From Cupriavidus phytohabitans (lineage in GTDB: Bacteria > Pseudomonadota > Gammaproteobacteria > Burkholderiales > Burkholderiaceae): a stretch of 64,000 nucleotides of DNA. The position numbers and the translations under genes are program-made. The stretch's first letter is position 1. Each line of letters opens with the position of its first letter. Location: assembly GCF_000426345.1 (NCBI RefSeq), contig NZ_AUFE01000007.1, forward strand, positions 1 to 64,000. Direction: 5' to 3'. A model generated the notes under the pieces. The model made no database searches, was not told the DNA's origin, and saw only the letters and a list, made by a program, of their open reading frames with translations. Below, piece after piece: positions 1 to 8,647 of the stretch.

Positions 1-205
1 TGACGCCGGCACCGGCCACTGCCAGTGTCGGACCAAACAAGTCCTCGCCGACCACAGTGCGTCCATCCTTCCCCTTGCGCGCAAGCACCGGCGCCAGGGC
101 CGCCTCAATGTTGTTCCATGGCATCCGGGTCGCCAGCACTGCGAGCGGATGCCGTAGATCAATCATCCCGTCCAAGCGGCTGCGAAAGAAGTCCGGTGTG
201 CTCAT
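1..205 (-). CDS. IS5-family transposase, N-terminal part (cut by window edge)
   Basis: The minus strand from the ATG at 203-205 reads MSTPDFFRSRLDGMIDLRHP and continues open to base 1. This opening (a statement that the protein deals with 'RLDGMIDLRHPL' followed by 'LATRMPW') is typical of the N-terminal DUF772 region of IS5-type DDE transposases. Only 68 codons are inside the window, so the catalytic DDE residues cannot be seen. The insertion-sequence end should lie between this start and the lipoprotein frame that stops at 238, but I see no terminal inverted repeat that I can prove, because the other end is outside the window. Confidence 0.8.
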   Translation of the reverse strand, partial: MSTPDFFRSRLDGMIDLRHPLAVLATRMPWNNIEAALAPVLARKGKDGRTVVGEDLFGPTLAVAGAGV

Positions 206-237
206 CAGCAAGGCCCTCAAATCTCCCAGGATTTAAA

Positions 238-525
238 TCAGATTCCTATTCGATCTGGGAGTTCTGCACGCAGCACAATTCTTCCGACGCCTTGCTGCGC
301 CTTACCCTTCAACATTCTGCAGGCCGGACTCTCTACCGTGCCGGAAATCGAGAAATTTGCGGTCAGTCCATTCGCCGCCAGACCTGCCATGGCTGTGCTG
401 AGTGGCACCGTCAGAGGCTGCGCCGGCGTGCTTGCTGCCTCGTTGCTGGCGTTGTCGTCGCCCCCGCCGCCGCAACCGCCGAGAAAGAATGAAATTGCAA
501 GCACAAGAAGGAATCTCTTGGACAT
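238..525 (-). CDS. Small lipoprotein, probably truncated by the adjacent insertion sequence
   Basis: A 95-residue product starting MSKRFLLVLAISFFLGGCGG has a clear lipoprotein signal with lipobox LGGC (Cys18), then a Gly/Asp/Asn-rich linker. A good AGGAGA ribosome binding site sits about seven bases before the ATG at 523-525, which is why I prefer this start over upstream ones. The frame stops about 30 bases before the transposase start codon, so the natural C-terminus was probably lost when the insertion sequence landed. The remaining mature part (about 77 residues) matches no family I recognise. Outer-membrane or periplasmic anchoring follows from the lipobox. Confidence 0.6.
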   Translation of the reverse strand: MSKRFLLVLAISFFLGGCGGGGDDNASNEAASTPAQPLTVPLSTAMAGLAANGLTANFSISGTVESPACRMLKGKAQQGVGRIVLRAELPDRIGI

Positions 526-945
526 CGCAGTCTCCTCGCCGAAGTGTCCCGGATTCGAAACTTGTCTTGGCATGCGACCCGGCGGAACGGGTAGGACATG
601 GCGCAAACCGCAATCTTTCCATACCCGCAACCCATGCAAAATGCCCTGCTGTCGGCAGGCTTGGCGCGCGAGGTCGTCACCTCAATTAAGCTGCAACAAA
701 GATACCAACACTGCCGGATGTGTTGTTTTTATTATGTTCTGGCAGACCTATAGATTCGACGCGCTGGTGAAATCGGTGCAACCTGTTTCGTTCAGGATAC
801 AGTCCGGAAGCTGTTGTCGACCCAAAGAGGCATTCGAGGCAACGCGGTAAACGGCGAAAGTCCGGTGCGGATTCAACCGGCGCGCGCGATTCCATCAATA
901 CGTTGCAACCACCGGTTGAATCCGCAGCCGAACTCCTGCCACTCT
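526..945. other. Gene-free stretch with a long inverted repeat
   Basis: No convincing gene is visible; the open frames here lack ribosome binding sites and overlap one another on both strands. The stretch separates the lipoprotein promoter side from the 3' end of the broken dehydrogenase. The only structure I see is the 15-bp inverted repeat at 866-926. Confidence 0.5.
866..926. repeat. 15-bp perfect inverted repeat with 31-base spacer
   Basis: TGCGGATTCAACCGG at 866-880 is repeated as its exact reverse complement at 912-926. The repeat lies just beyond the stop codon of the minus-strand dehydrogenase remnant. There is no T-run after it on the minus strand, so it does not look like an ordinary terminator. 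It could be a recombination scar, an old insertion-sequence end, or an mRNA 3' hairpin. Confidence 0.6.
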
Positions 946-1758
946 TCAAGGTAACAAGACAGCCCGTCCCTTGATGCGTCCTTCCCGCAGTCGCTGATAT
1001 ACGTCGACGGCGCTCTCGAGGGGGCAGGTCTCCACATCGGCGTGGATTCTGCCGGTTTCGGCGAGAGCAATCACTTCCATCAGCTCGCTTCGTGATCCCC
1101 AATACGGAATGCTCACCTGACAGCCATAAGGCGGGCGGTTGGGAGAATAGTGAAGCGTCCCGCCGGCGAGTCCTACCACGGTGATTCGGCTCGCGCGGCC
1201 GACGACGCGGCAGCAAAGATCGATGGTCGACTGTGCGCCGACGAAATCGAGGGCCACGGCTACGCCACGCCCGCCGACCAGGTCGAGAATCTCTTCGGCA
1301 GCGCGGTGCCCATCCCGGGTGTTGATCGTGTGTGTGGCTCCCAGCGCGCGCGCATGAGCCAGCCTGGCGTCGTCGATGTCACCGGCAATGATCTTCACTG
1401 CTGCCATGGCCCGCAGGATCTGCAATGCCATGTGGCCGAGTCCACCAATGCCGAGGACCAGGATGCTCGCATCTGGTGTCAACAGGGGCAGTGCCGCCTT
1501 GATCGCATGATAGGGAGTGAGCGCCGCATCGCTGAGCGGCGCAGCTTCTGCCGGATCGAGCGTGCCCAGCGGCACCAGCAGGCGCGCGGACGGAACGATC
1601 ATGTATTCGGCCATGCCGCCATCGAGGCCCAGGCCTCCACCTACTGCAGGGCTCCTCGCATGGCCTTCGCAGTAGTTTTCGGCCGAGGTCTGGCAGGTGC
1701 GGCAAACGCCGCAGCCCCAGGCGCAGGCGGACCTGGCAAGATCCGTCGGTGGTTCACG
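946..1758 (-). pseudogene. Zinc-dependent alcohol dehydrogenase, 5'-truncated remnant
   Basis: The frame contains the medium-chain dehydrogenase structural-zinc cluster (CGVCRTCQ followed seven residues after the third Cys by NYC), then the Rossmann segment VLGIGGLGHMALQ, and ends normally at GRAVLLP. Upstream the frame runs into a TAG at 1759-1761 before reaching the N-terminal GroES-like domain, which should carry the catalytic-zinc ligands and about 90 more residues. The first usable ATG (1614) would drop the structural zinc as well. The rest of the gene is not found upstream. I therefore call it a decayed gene; the nearby transposase fragment fits a rearranged region. Confidence 0.8.
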
Positions 1759-2025
1759 CTACCGCGTGGGTCTTGAATTGAACCGACTAGAGGCAATGGG
1801 AGTCATTGCTCTGTCGCGCGGACGAATCAAGATCCAGCGCGCGCATATTGAGCGCCGCTCCAGGGGGCGTTCGTAGTGCCTCGCCCGCTGATAGGGTTGA
1901 ATATTGAGGGTTCGCTGACGTTCGAGCGTTGTCACCGTGCCCGATTCGCGCAGAAGCCGCCTTATTGCTGAATGGCCGAAGGCCTTATTCCTTCCTAAGC
2001 AAATCATCGGAATTCGGCGATGAAC
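1759..2025. other. Gene-free stretch upstream of the dehydrogenase remnant
   Basis: No gene with a recognisable product or ribosome binding site is visible between the broken dehydrogenase and the terminator of the Bug protein gene. It may hold the deletion joint that removed the 5' end of the dehydrogenase. Confidence 0.4.
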
Positions 2026-2060
2026 CAAAAAAATGCCCGCCGTGATTAACGGCGGGCATT
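2026..2060 (-). terminator. Intrinsic terminator of the Bug-family gene
   Basis: A 12-bp perfect stem (AATGCCCGCCGT at 2032-2043 with ACGGCGGGCATT at 2049-2060) and a five-base loop are followed on the minus strand by a run of seven T (2027-2033 on the plus strand are A). It lies 35 bases after the stop codon of the minus-strand gene ending at 2095. Confidence 0.9.
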
Positions 2061-2094
2061 TCCTGGCAACGAAAGCGGTGGCGACGCGCCGGGG

Positions 2095-3066
2095 TTATTC
2101 CAGCTTCGCCCCCGAGCGCTCGACGATATCCTTCCACTTCCTGTAGTCAGCCTGCACCAGTTCGGAGAACTCCCTGGTCGTCATCAGCTTGGCTTCGGCG
2201 CCTTGCTCCTGGATCGCCTGGATCATCGCCGGCGTGGCGAGGACCTTGTTCACTTCGGCATGGATGCGTTTGACCACTTCGGGCGGTGTCCTGGCCGGGG
2301 CGAACAGGCCGTACCAGGTGCTGACGTCCACCTGCTTGTAGCCGCTTTCCGCCACGGTGGGCACGTCGGGCAGCGATGTGCTGCGCGTGGCCGAGGTCAC
2401 GGCCAGCGCGCGCAGCTTGCCCGCCTTGACCTGTGCCAGCGCCGACGGCACCGAGGCCACCATCAGGTCCACGTTGCCGGCCAGCGCGTCCATCATCGCC
2501 GCGTTGGAGCCCTTGTAGGGCACGTGCAGCAGCTTGATCCCCGCCGCATGGCTGAAGATCTCGGCGGCCAGGTGGATGGTGGTGCCGTTGCCCGGCGAGC
2601 CATACTTGACCGCGCCCGGCGCGCTGCGCGCGGCGGTGACCACATCGGCCAGCGTCTTGAAGCGCGAACTGGCCGACGTGACGATCACAATCGGCGTGTA
2701 GGCGACATGGCTGATCGCGACCAGGTCGCGGTTCGGCACATAGTTGACCGACTTGTACAGCCACGGCGCGACCACCAGGTTGTCCTTCTGGCCCATCACC
2801 AGCTCGTAGCCGGTCGGTGCTGCCCGGACCGCCTCGGCGATGCCGAGCGTGCCGCCCGCGCCGGGCTTGTTGTCCGGCACGAAATTCCACTTGGTGGCCT
2901 GGCCGACCTGCGTCGCCACCAGGCGGGACAGGATGTCCGTGCCACCGCCGGGCGGGAACGGAATCACCAGCCGGATCGGCTTGGTCGGAAAGGTGGCCGG
3001 GGTTTGCGCGTGGGCGCTCGTCAGTCCGCATGCCACCAGCAGGGCGGCAAAGAGGGCCTTCAACAT
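2095..3066 (-). CDS. Bug/TctC-family tripartite tricarboxylate transporter binding protein
   Basis: This 323-residue periplasmic protein starts MLKALFAALLVACGLTSAHA with signal-peptidase cleavage likely after AHA. The mature start (PTKPIRLVIPFPPGGGTDIL) is the Bug-family hallmark, and DNKPGAGG and GSPGNGTTIH are the conserved ligand-loop segments. An AGGAGA site precedes the ATG at 3064-3066, ruling out the longer upstream frame. No TctA/TctB membrane genes are adjacent, so it is an orphan binding protein, as is common in Bordetella and Cupriavidus. The substrate (a carboxylic acid or similar small acid) cannot be told from sequence. It is followed by a strong terminator, so it is probably transcribed alone. 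Confidence 0.93.
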   Translation of the reverse strand: MLKALFAALLVACGLTSAHAQTPATFPTKPIRLVIPFPPGGGTDILSRLVATQVGQATKWNFVPDNKPGAGGTLGIAEAVRAAPTGYELVMGQKDNLVVAPWLYKSVNYVPNRDLVAISHVAYTPIVIVTSASSRFKTLADVVTAARSAPGAVKYGSPGNGTTIHLAAEIFSHAAGIKLLHVPYKGSNAAMMDALAGNVDLMVASVPSALAQVKAGKLRALAVTSATRSTSLPDVPTVAESGYKQVDVSTWYGLFAPARTPPEVVKRIHAEVNKVLATPAMIQAIQEQGAEAKLMTTREFSELVQADYRKWKDIVERSGAKLE

Positions 3067-3243
3067 CTTGTTTCTCCTCGATCGAAATCTTGCAGGGCGG
3101 ACCCTGGCTTGCTGCCTGTGAACCTGGCGGATTGCGGCGGTGTCGGGCACTGGAACGGCCCGGAACGGATGGCGGGGAACGTCTGGATCGTGCGGTGGCG
3201 AGGCAAGCGCAGGGTGTCGGACCTGGTCGCGAAGGCACATTTT

Positions 3244-3260
3244 CGCATATTAGGTATGCG
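3244..3260. promoter_or_regulatory. Possible operator palindrome upstream of the Bug gene
   Basis: CGCATA-TTAGG-TATGCG is a perfect 6-bp inverted repeat with a five-base spacer, about 180 bases upstream of the Bug-family start codon and 48 bases beyond the stop of the HAD gene. Its size suits a dimeric helix-turn-helix regulator (GntR or LysR type), but no regulator gene is next to it. Confidence 0.3.
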
Positions 3261-3307
3261 TTGGCCCGATATCGCCTGCGGGGAGCAGGGCTGTCGCGTC
3301 GGCGCGC

Positions 3308-4015
3308 TCAGCCGGCCAGCGCGCGGCAGAGCGATTGCAGGTCGCTGAGGATCAGGTGAGGGCGTGCGCCGCCGCGTTGCCATTGCGCGGTGTGGGGGCT
3401 GTCCGGGCGTACCAGCCAGGCGGCCTGCAGTCCCGCATCGAGTGCGCCAACGACGTCGAGATCGGGATCGTCGCCCACATGCAGCATTTCTTCCGGCGGT
3501 GTATCGACCGCCGCGGCCGCCGCATGGAAGATCGCCGCCGCGGGCTTGGCCGTGCCGAACGTCCCGGCGCTGAGCGCCGCGCGGAAGAAGTGATGGCCGC
3601 CGGTCACCTTCAGGTCGGCGTTGCCATTTGACACAGCCACCAGCGGGAAGCGTGCGCTGAGCCATTCCAGCGCGGGCAGCGCATCCTCGAAAAATTCGAC
3701 CTGCTGCCGCGCGGCAAAGAAGGCGTCGTACGCGTCTTCGGCCAGGCTGGCATCTTCTCCGGCCATCTCCAGTGCCAGCAGGATCGAGCCGATGCGCAGC
3801 GCGCGGTAGTCATGCGCAAGATGCGGGTTCCCGCCTTCATAGCTCGCGCGCAGGTCGCGCAGCACCGCGGGCGAGGTCAGCACCCCGGCCGTCTTCGGCG
3901 CGTGCTGCAGCAGCCAGGCCAGCAGCGTCGCCTCGGCGCGGGCCACGGCGGGGCCGAACGGCCACAGGGTGTCGTCGAGATCGAAGGAGATGGCGGAGAC
4001 CTTGGACAGGTGCAT
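3308..4015 (-). CDS. HAD-superfamily hydrolase
   Basis: A 235-residue cytosolic phosphatase-like protein. All four HAD motifs are present: motif I SFDLDDTLW near residue 10, motif II VAVSNGN, the lysine of motif III in GTAKPA, and motif IV HVGDDPDLDVVGA. The helical cap between motifs I and II makes it subfamily IA, resembling YigB-type flavin mononucleotide phosphatases, but the substrate cannot be fixed. I start it at the ATG at 4013-4015 because motif I then sits at the usual distance from the N-terminus; the reading frame upstream is low-complexity Arg-rich and looks non-coding. Confidence 0.88.
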   Translation of the reverse strand: MHLSKVSAISFDLDDTLWPFGPAVARAEATLLAWLLQHAPKTAGVLTSPAVLRDLRASYEGGNPHLAHDYRALRIGSILLALEMAGEDASLAEDAYDAFFAARQQVEFFEDALPALEWLSARFPLVAVSNGNADLKVTGGHHFFRAALSAGTFGTAKPAAAIFHAAAAAVDTPPEEMLHVGDDPDLDVVGALDAGLQAAWLVRPDSPHTAQWQRGGARPHLILSDLQSLCRALAG

Positions 4016-4169
4016 GGGGCGGAACGCTGCGGATTGGCGCGGGGGATGGGTCTGGTAGCTTACCACCGCGCAGGCCCGGTTTCGGATCCGCCAACGGTCC
4101 ATGTGCCGGCCGGCGCGCGCCCGCCATGGCCGTGCGCGCATGCGTGGCTGCCTTCCAGGCAAGCGCTGG

Positions 4170-4370
4170 CTACTTGCCCTGCCGCTGATCCGGCTTGCGG
4201 CTTGCATCGCCCTGGTGTTGCCTGCGTGGGTCCTGGTTCTTGAAGCCGCCATAGCTGCTCTGGCCCGGATCGTCGCTGCGGCTCTTGATGTCGCTCGCAT
4301 CGCGGTCGGTCCTGACGCCCGGGTTGGGCTGGGCCCCAGGCGCATTCCGCTGTTCCTTTTGCGTTGCCAT
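4170..4370 (-). CDS. Small hydrophilic protein of unknown function
   Basis: A 66-residue very polar protein beginning MATQKEQRNAPGAQPNPG, rich in Gln, Asp, Arg, Ser and Gly and with no hydrophobic core, so probably disordered. GGAGAG lies four bases before the ATG at 4368-4370. An upstream in-frame ATG (4418) is possible but has no ribosome binding site. The opposite-strand frames here are Arg/Leu-rich shadows. I do not recognise a family; small proteins of this composition are often stress-induced in Burkholderiaceae, which is only a guess. Confidence 0.55.
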   Translation of the reverse strand: MATQKEQRNAPGAQPNPGVRTDRDASDIKSRSDDPGQSSYGGFKNQDPRRQHQGDASRKPDQRQGK

Positions 4371-4658
4371 ATCGCTCTCCAGTGGGTTGGCCGGAACCGT
4401 AGGAGCTGCAACATCCATGCCGTGACGGGCAGGGCGCGCCGCGGACTCTGGCGGCGCTGTGCCGGAGGGGGTTGCGCCCAGCGTTTCGTGCTTTCATCTG
4501 AACATCTTGCCGCCCGTTGTAGAAATGGACGATCAGGTAAATGGCGTGTTCTAACATCTCTTTTCCCCGCGCTCCCACGGAGTGGCGCGAGGCGAACTTC
4601 CGCACGGACGGGGTGTCGTTAGCTACATAGCTTCAACCCGCAACGAACAGGACGACGC

Positions 4659-5750
4659 ATGAATCTTGACCTCCTCCTCGATCATCCCTGGTTCGGCACG
4701 TGGACCGCCGCGCTGGTCGCCGTCATTGTCGCGCTGATCGCGCATCGCCTTGGCGGCCTGCTGCTGTTGCGCATTGCCCGCGCCACGCCGGTGCTGCATG
4801 CCATCGTGATCAAGGCGCGCGCGCCGGCCAAGGCGGTGCTGCCGCTGCTGGCATTGCAGACGGTGTGGCAGGCGGCGCCGGACGACCTGCGCTGGATCGA
4901 CAACGTGCGGCATCTCAACGGACTGCTGATGATCATTGCCACGACCTGGCTGGCGGCGCGCATCATCGCGGGCTTTGCGCAAGGCGTGCTGGAACGGCAC
5001 CCGGTCGACGTGGAGGACAACATGGGTGCGCGGCGCATCCACACGCAAACGCGGGTGCTGTCGCGCATCGCCATGTCGCTGGTGATCGTGATTGGCGCGT
5101 CGATGGTGCTGATGACCTTCCCGGGTGCGCGGCAGGTCGGCGCCAGCCTGCTGGCCTCGGCGGGCGTGGTCGGCCTGATCGCGGGCTTTGCCGCCAAGCC
5201 GGTGTTCAGCAACATGATTGCCGGCTTGCAGCTGGCGCTGACCCAGCCGATCCGGCTGGACGATGTGCTGATCGTCGAGGGCGAGTGGGGCCGCGTGGAG
5301 GAGATCACCGGCACTTACGTGGTGCTGCGGATCTGGGATGAGCGCCGCCTCATCATCCCGCTGCAGTATTTCATTGAGAAGCCGTTCCAGAACTGGACCC
5401 GCAGCAGCGCGCAGCTGATGGGCTCGGTGTTCTTCCACGTGGACTACGGCATGCCGCTGGCACCGCTGCGCAAGGAGCTGGAGCGCATCGTCCATGCGGC
5501 GCCCCAATGGGACCGGCGCTTCTTCAACCTGGTGGTGACCGACGCCACCGAACGCACCATGCAGCTGCGCGTGCTGTGCACCGCGGCGTCGTCCGGACTG
5601 GCGTGGGACCTGCGCTGTGTGGTGCGCGAGGGACTGATCGACTTCATGCAGCGCGAGTATCCGCAGTTCTTGCCTCGCCTTCGCATTGAAGGGGAGGGTG
5701 AGGGCAAGGGCGATGCCGCGGTTCGCGGCGCCGCCGTGCACATGGCGTGA
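4659..5750 (+). CDS. MscS-family mechanosensitive ion channel
   Basis: A 363-residue inner-membrane protein with four hydrophobic segments, followed by the MscS pore helix and beta domain. The pore region GASLLASAGVVGLIAGFAAK has the Ala/Gly packing pattern of TM3, followed by SNMIAGLQLALTQPIRLDD, and the beta domain carries VEEITGTYVVLRIWDERRLI. It should open under hypo-osmotic stress to release small solutes. The protein is longer than E. coli MscS (286 residues) because of an extra N-terminal TM region. It stands alone, with divergent and convergent neighbours. Confidence 0.92.
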   Translation: MNLDLLLDHPWFGTWTAALVAVIVALIAHRLGGLLLLRIARATPVLHAIVIKARAPAKAVLPLLALQTVWQAAPDDLRWIDNVRHLNGLLMIIATTWLAARIIAGFAQGVLERHPVDVEDNMGARRIHTQTRVLSRIAMSLVIVIGASMVLMTFPGARQVGASLLASAGVVGLIAGFAAKPVFSNMIAGLQLALTQPIRLDDVLIVEGEWGRVEEITGTYVVLRIWDERRLIIPLQYFIEKPFQNWTRSSAQLMGSVFFHVDYGMPLAPLRKELERIVHAAPQWDRRFFNLVVTDATERTMQLRVLCTAASSGLAWDLRCVVREGLIDFMQREYPQFLPRLRIEGEGEGKGDAAVRGAAVHMA

Positions 5751-5785
5751 AGCGGTGTGCCCGGCATCGCCCCTTGCCGCGCGGA

Positions 5786-6661
5786 TCAGAAGTCCACCTT
5801 CTCTCCCGGCTGCGGCACGATCACGCGCGTGGCCGCGCCCGCGCCCAGCGCGGTGGTGAATTCTTCCGGCGTGCCGCGCAGCTGCGGTGAAGTCAGGTAG
5901 TGGATGGGGATCGCAAAGCGCGGCCGGACCATGTCGCGCATCGCGATCGCCGCGTCCTGCGGCCCCATGGTGAAGTGGCCGCCGATCGGGATCAGCACCA
6001 GATCGGGCTTGTAGCGGTCACCGATCAGCCGCATGTCGCCGAACAGGCCGGTATCGCCCATGTGCCAGACGCGGAAGCCGTTCTCCATCTCGACGATGTA
6101 GCCGACCGGTTCTCCGCCATAGTGTGTCTCGTCCTTGCCGGTGGCCGGGTTCTTCATCACCAGTTCCGACGAGTGCTCGGCATGTACCGCGGTGATCCTG
6201 GGTCCGGTCGGGCCGAATGGCATCACGGTGCCGCTCTTGCCAAAGCGCTGCACCAGCGTGGCCGGGACCATGCCGAGGCTGATCAGTGCCTGGCCCATGC
6301 CGCCTGCGTTGTAGATCGGCGCGTTATTGAGCTGCGCCAGTGCCGGGGCGTCGCCGAGGTGGTCGCTATGTGCGTGGGTCACCAGGATCAGGTCGACCTT
6401 GCCCAGCGAGGACAGCTGCTTGAAGCCTGCAGGCGTCTTCGGGTTGGTGGTCAGCCACGGATCGATGACGATGACCTTGCCACCCGGCGAGGTGATGCGG
6501 ATCGCGGCCTGGCCGAGCCACAGGACTTCGGTCTTGCCGGCGGCGGCAGGGGTGGTGGCGGTGGGCGCCTGCGTGACCGCGGTGGGTGTCGGCGTGGACG
6601 TGCCGCAGGCGGCGAGCGTGGCGACGGCGGCGGTGAGTGCGACTGCGCGGAATCTGATCAT
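5786..6661 (-). CDS. Metallo-beta-lactamase-fold hydrolase (UlaG/UPF0173-like), lipoprotein
   Basis: A 291-residue protein with lipobox LAAC near residue 20, followed by a Thr/Pro/Ala linker, and then a metallo-beta-lactamase fold. The metal motif VTHAHSDHLGD (HxHxDH) is intact, and later metal ligands appear in HAEHSSE, HMGDTGLFGD and IPIGGHFTMG. Members of this group hydrolyse lactones or phosphodiesters; the substrate is unknown. I choose the ATG at 6659-6661 because GGAAGG sits seven bases before it, while the ATG two codons earlier is too close to that site. The lipobox suggests it is anchored on the periplasmic side, which is unusual for UlaG-like enzymes. Confidence 0.85.
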   Translation of the reverse strand: MIRFRAVALTAAVATLAACGTSTPTPTAVTQAPTATTPAAAGKTEVLWLGQAAIRITSPGGKVIVIDPWLTTNPKTPAGFKQLSSLGKVDLILVTHAHSDHLGDAPALAQLNNAPIYNAGGMGQALISLGMVPATLVQRFGKSGTVMPFGPTGPRITAVHAEHSSELVMKNPATGKDETHYGGEPVGYIVEMENGFRVWHMGDTGLFGDMRLIGDRYKPDLVLIPIGGHFTMGPQDAAIAMRDMVRPRFAIPIHYLTSPQLRGTPEEFTTALGAGAATRVIVPQPGEKVDF

Positions 6662-6842
6662 GGTCATTCCTTCCGTGGCTGAGTCATGGGTCGAACCGTT
6701 CCACCCTGAGGTGTGCAGTCGGCAGCGTTGGTGCCGCAAGCGCGGCGCGTGACAGGCGAGGGCGGGGTGCCTGTCGCAGTATCGGCACGAGGGTGGTGAG
6801 TGTCAATGCGGCACGGCCCAGCCTCTGCCGCTGCGGCGCGGC

Positions 6843-8390
6843 TTAGCGGGCGAAGACGCCAAGCCCTTCATGATCGTAGTACTCCAGCCATACCCGGTCG
6901 CTGGCAAATGCCGCCCGGGAGATCGTGCCGGGGGTGGCGTTCTCGTTATGGAGCGTGAATGTAAAGACATCTCCATCCCAGTGCGTCAGCGGCAAGACCA
7001 GCGGCTTCGCGCCGAGCGTCATCACCAGCGCGCCACCCTGTTCGGCGACCAGAAGCGGGCCGTAGTAGTCGTTGTTGTAGGTGCCGGCATAGGTGGACAA
7101 CGCCCGCGCGGGCAAGGCGTTTGCCGGCGGCGACTGGCCGACCAGCCTGCCTTCGGGCAGCAGCAAGGGCGCGAGGGCATCGGCAAAGATCGCGCCCCAG
7201 TCGCGGCGGAAGGCGCCGTACTGGACCAGGTCGAAGAACTGCGCATTCATCGTTTCCGGGATGCCGATGGGATAGCCGTTGGTCAGGGTGACGATGGCCA
7301 GGTTCAGCGACGGCACCGCTGTAAAGCTGGTGGCCGCGCCGACCGCGAACGCGCCGGAATGGTTGTAGTTGGTCAGCCCCAGCTCGGTCGTGCCGACATT
7401 GAAGCCGTAGCCGTAGTAGCTCGCCGGGCGGCCCTGGACAGGCGGGCTGCTTTGCATCTGCTGGGACAGCGCGGGCGCGAGCGCCGCGGCGTCGACGATG
7501 CGCTGGCCGGCAAACTCGCCTTTGGCCAGCACCATGATCAGCCATTTCGCCAGGTCGTTGACCGAGGCGCTGACCCCGCCGGCGGGCGACTGCGCATCGG
7601 GCATGGTGCCCATGCCTTGCACCCAGCTGCCATTGACCTTGACATGGCCGAGTGCGCGGTTGTCGCGCGCGGCAAAGTCGGCGTAGCGCGAGCTGGTGCG
7701 GGTCATGCCCAGCGGCTGGTAGATGGCCTGCTCGGACAGCGTGGCCCAGTCGATGCCGGCGGCGTTCGCCACCGCCTCGGCGGCGGCGGTCATGCCGAAG
7801 TTGGTGTACTCATAGACCGCGCGCAACGGATGCAACGGCAGGAAGCGCAGTCGCGTCAGCACCTCGCGGCGATCGTAGCCCATGTCTTCGAGCCGGTCGC
7901 CGGCGTGGTCGGGCAGGCCGGACCGATGCGCGTAGAGGTCGCCGATGGTGACGGCTTCGGTCGCTTCCGCATCGGACAGCGCGAACCATGGCAGGTGCTG
8001 GATCGCCGGGGTGTCCCAGCCGATGCTGCCGCGCCCCACCTGCCGCGCTACCACCGTGGCGCCGATGGACTTTGAAACCGAGGCCAGCTGGAACACGGTA
8101 TCGGCGTCGACCGGTGCGGGATCAGTCACCAGCCGGCGGCCGAAGCCCCTGGCGTAAGCGGTTTGATTGCCACGCACCACGGCGATGGCCATGCCGGGTA
8201 CTCCGGAGCTTGCCATCAGGTTGGCGGCCAGCGTGTCAACCTGGGCGATGGCGGCGGTGATCTGCGCTTCGGACACCGGGTTCGGCGGCGGCTCCGGATC
8301 GTCATCGCCGCCGCAGGCGGGCAGGGTCGGAACGAGGAGGCCGCTCAGCGCGGCTCCAAGGAAACGGCGACGCTCTTGCAGTTTGCCCAC
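6843..8390 (-). CDS. Beta-lactamase/transpeptidase-like serine hydrolase, Tat lipoprotein
   Basis: A 515-residue exported hydrolase of the class C beta-lactamase/D-peptidase fold. Active-site SVSK (SxxK) sits in FQLASVSKSIG, the Tyr motif is YTNFG, and HSG takes the place of the KTG box. A C-terminal extra domain (about 120 residues) follows, as in many esterase or peptide hydrolase members. I choose the GTG at 8388-8390 because GGGAGA precedes it by seven bases; the product then begins with a twin-arginine signal (RRRFLGAALSG) and a lipobox LPAC. The ATG 66 bases upstream is weaker. The substrate could be a D-amino peptide or an ester. Confidence 0.85.
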   Translation of the reverse strand: MGKLQERRRFLGAALSGLLVPTLPACGGDDDPEPPPNPVSEAQITAAIAQVDTLAANLMASSGVPGMAIAVVRGNQTAYARGFGRRLVTDPAPVDADTVFQLASVSKSIGATVVARQVGRGSIGWDTPAIQHLPWFALSDAEATEAVTIGDLYAHRSGLPDHAGDRLEDMGYDRREVLTRLRFLPLHPLRAVYEYTNFGMTAAAEAVANAAGIDWATLSEQAIYQPLGMTRTSSRYADFAARDNRALGHVKVNGSWVQGMGTMPDAQSPAGGVSASVNDLAKWLIMVLAKGEFAGQRIVDAAALAPALSQQMQSSPPVQGRPASYYGYGFNVGTTELGLTNYNHSGAFAVGAATSFTAVPSLNLAIVTLTNGYPIGIPETMNAQFFDLVQYGAFRRDWGAIFADALAPLLLPEGRLVGQSPPANALPARALSTYAGTYNNDYYGPLLVAEQGGALVMTLGAKPLVLPLTHWDGDVFTFTLHNENATPGTISRAAFASDRVWLEYYDHEGLGVFAR

Positions 8391-8647
8391 GACAGGTCTC
8401 CCGACGGCGGCGCTACGGCGCCTTTGGGATTTACTGTAGGCGATGGGCACGGGCAATGAATGCGAAGCGTCTCATGTACGCCCTGGCATCGGGGCGGGAG
8501 ACTTGAGGCCTCACCGAGGGGTTCGGTGAGCGGGCGTGACAACCCGAACGAATTGATGGAGTTTGGTATGAATTGCGCGAGGAGAGGACTCGGTCACGCC
8601 GGCGCGACCCCGGCTGCGCTGGCAAGCGCAGCCCTTCTCGTCCTCAC
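8391..8647. other. Gene-free stretch between the serine hydrolase and tRNA-Leu
   Basis: I see no gene here. The stretch contains the upstream region of the minus-strand serine hydrolase and ends in the hairpins that follow tRNA-Leu. Confidence 0.4.

Noticed and set aside
1150..1776. Plus-strand frame opposite the dehydrogenase remnant
   Set aside because: The minus strand contains clear dehydrogenase motifs (zinc cluster and Rossmann loop); the plus frame has none.
2203..3348. A 381-codon open frame on the plus strand opposite the Bug gene
   Set aside because: It is the antisense shadow of a well-supported gene; product is Arg/His/Gly-rich without any family, and there is no ribosome binding site.
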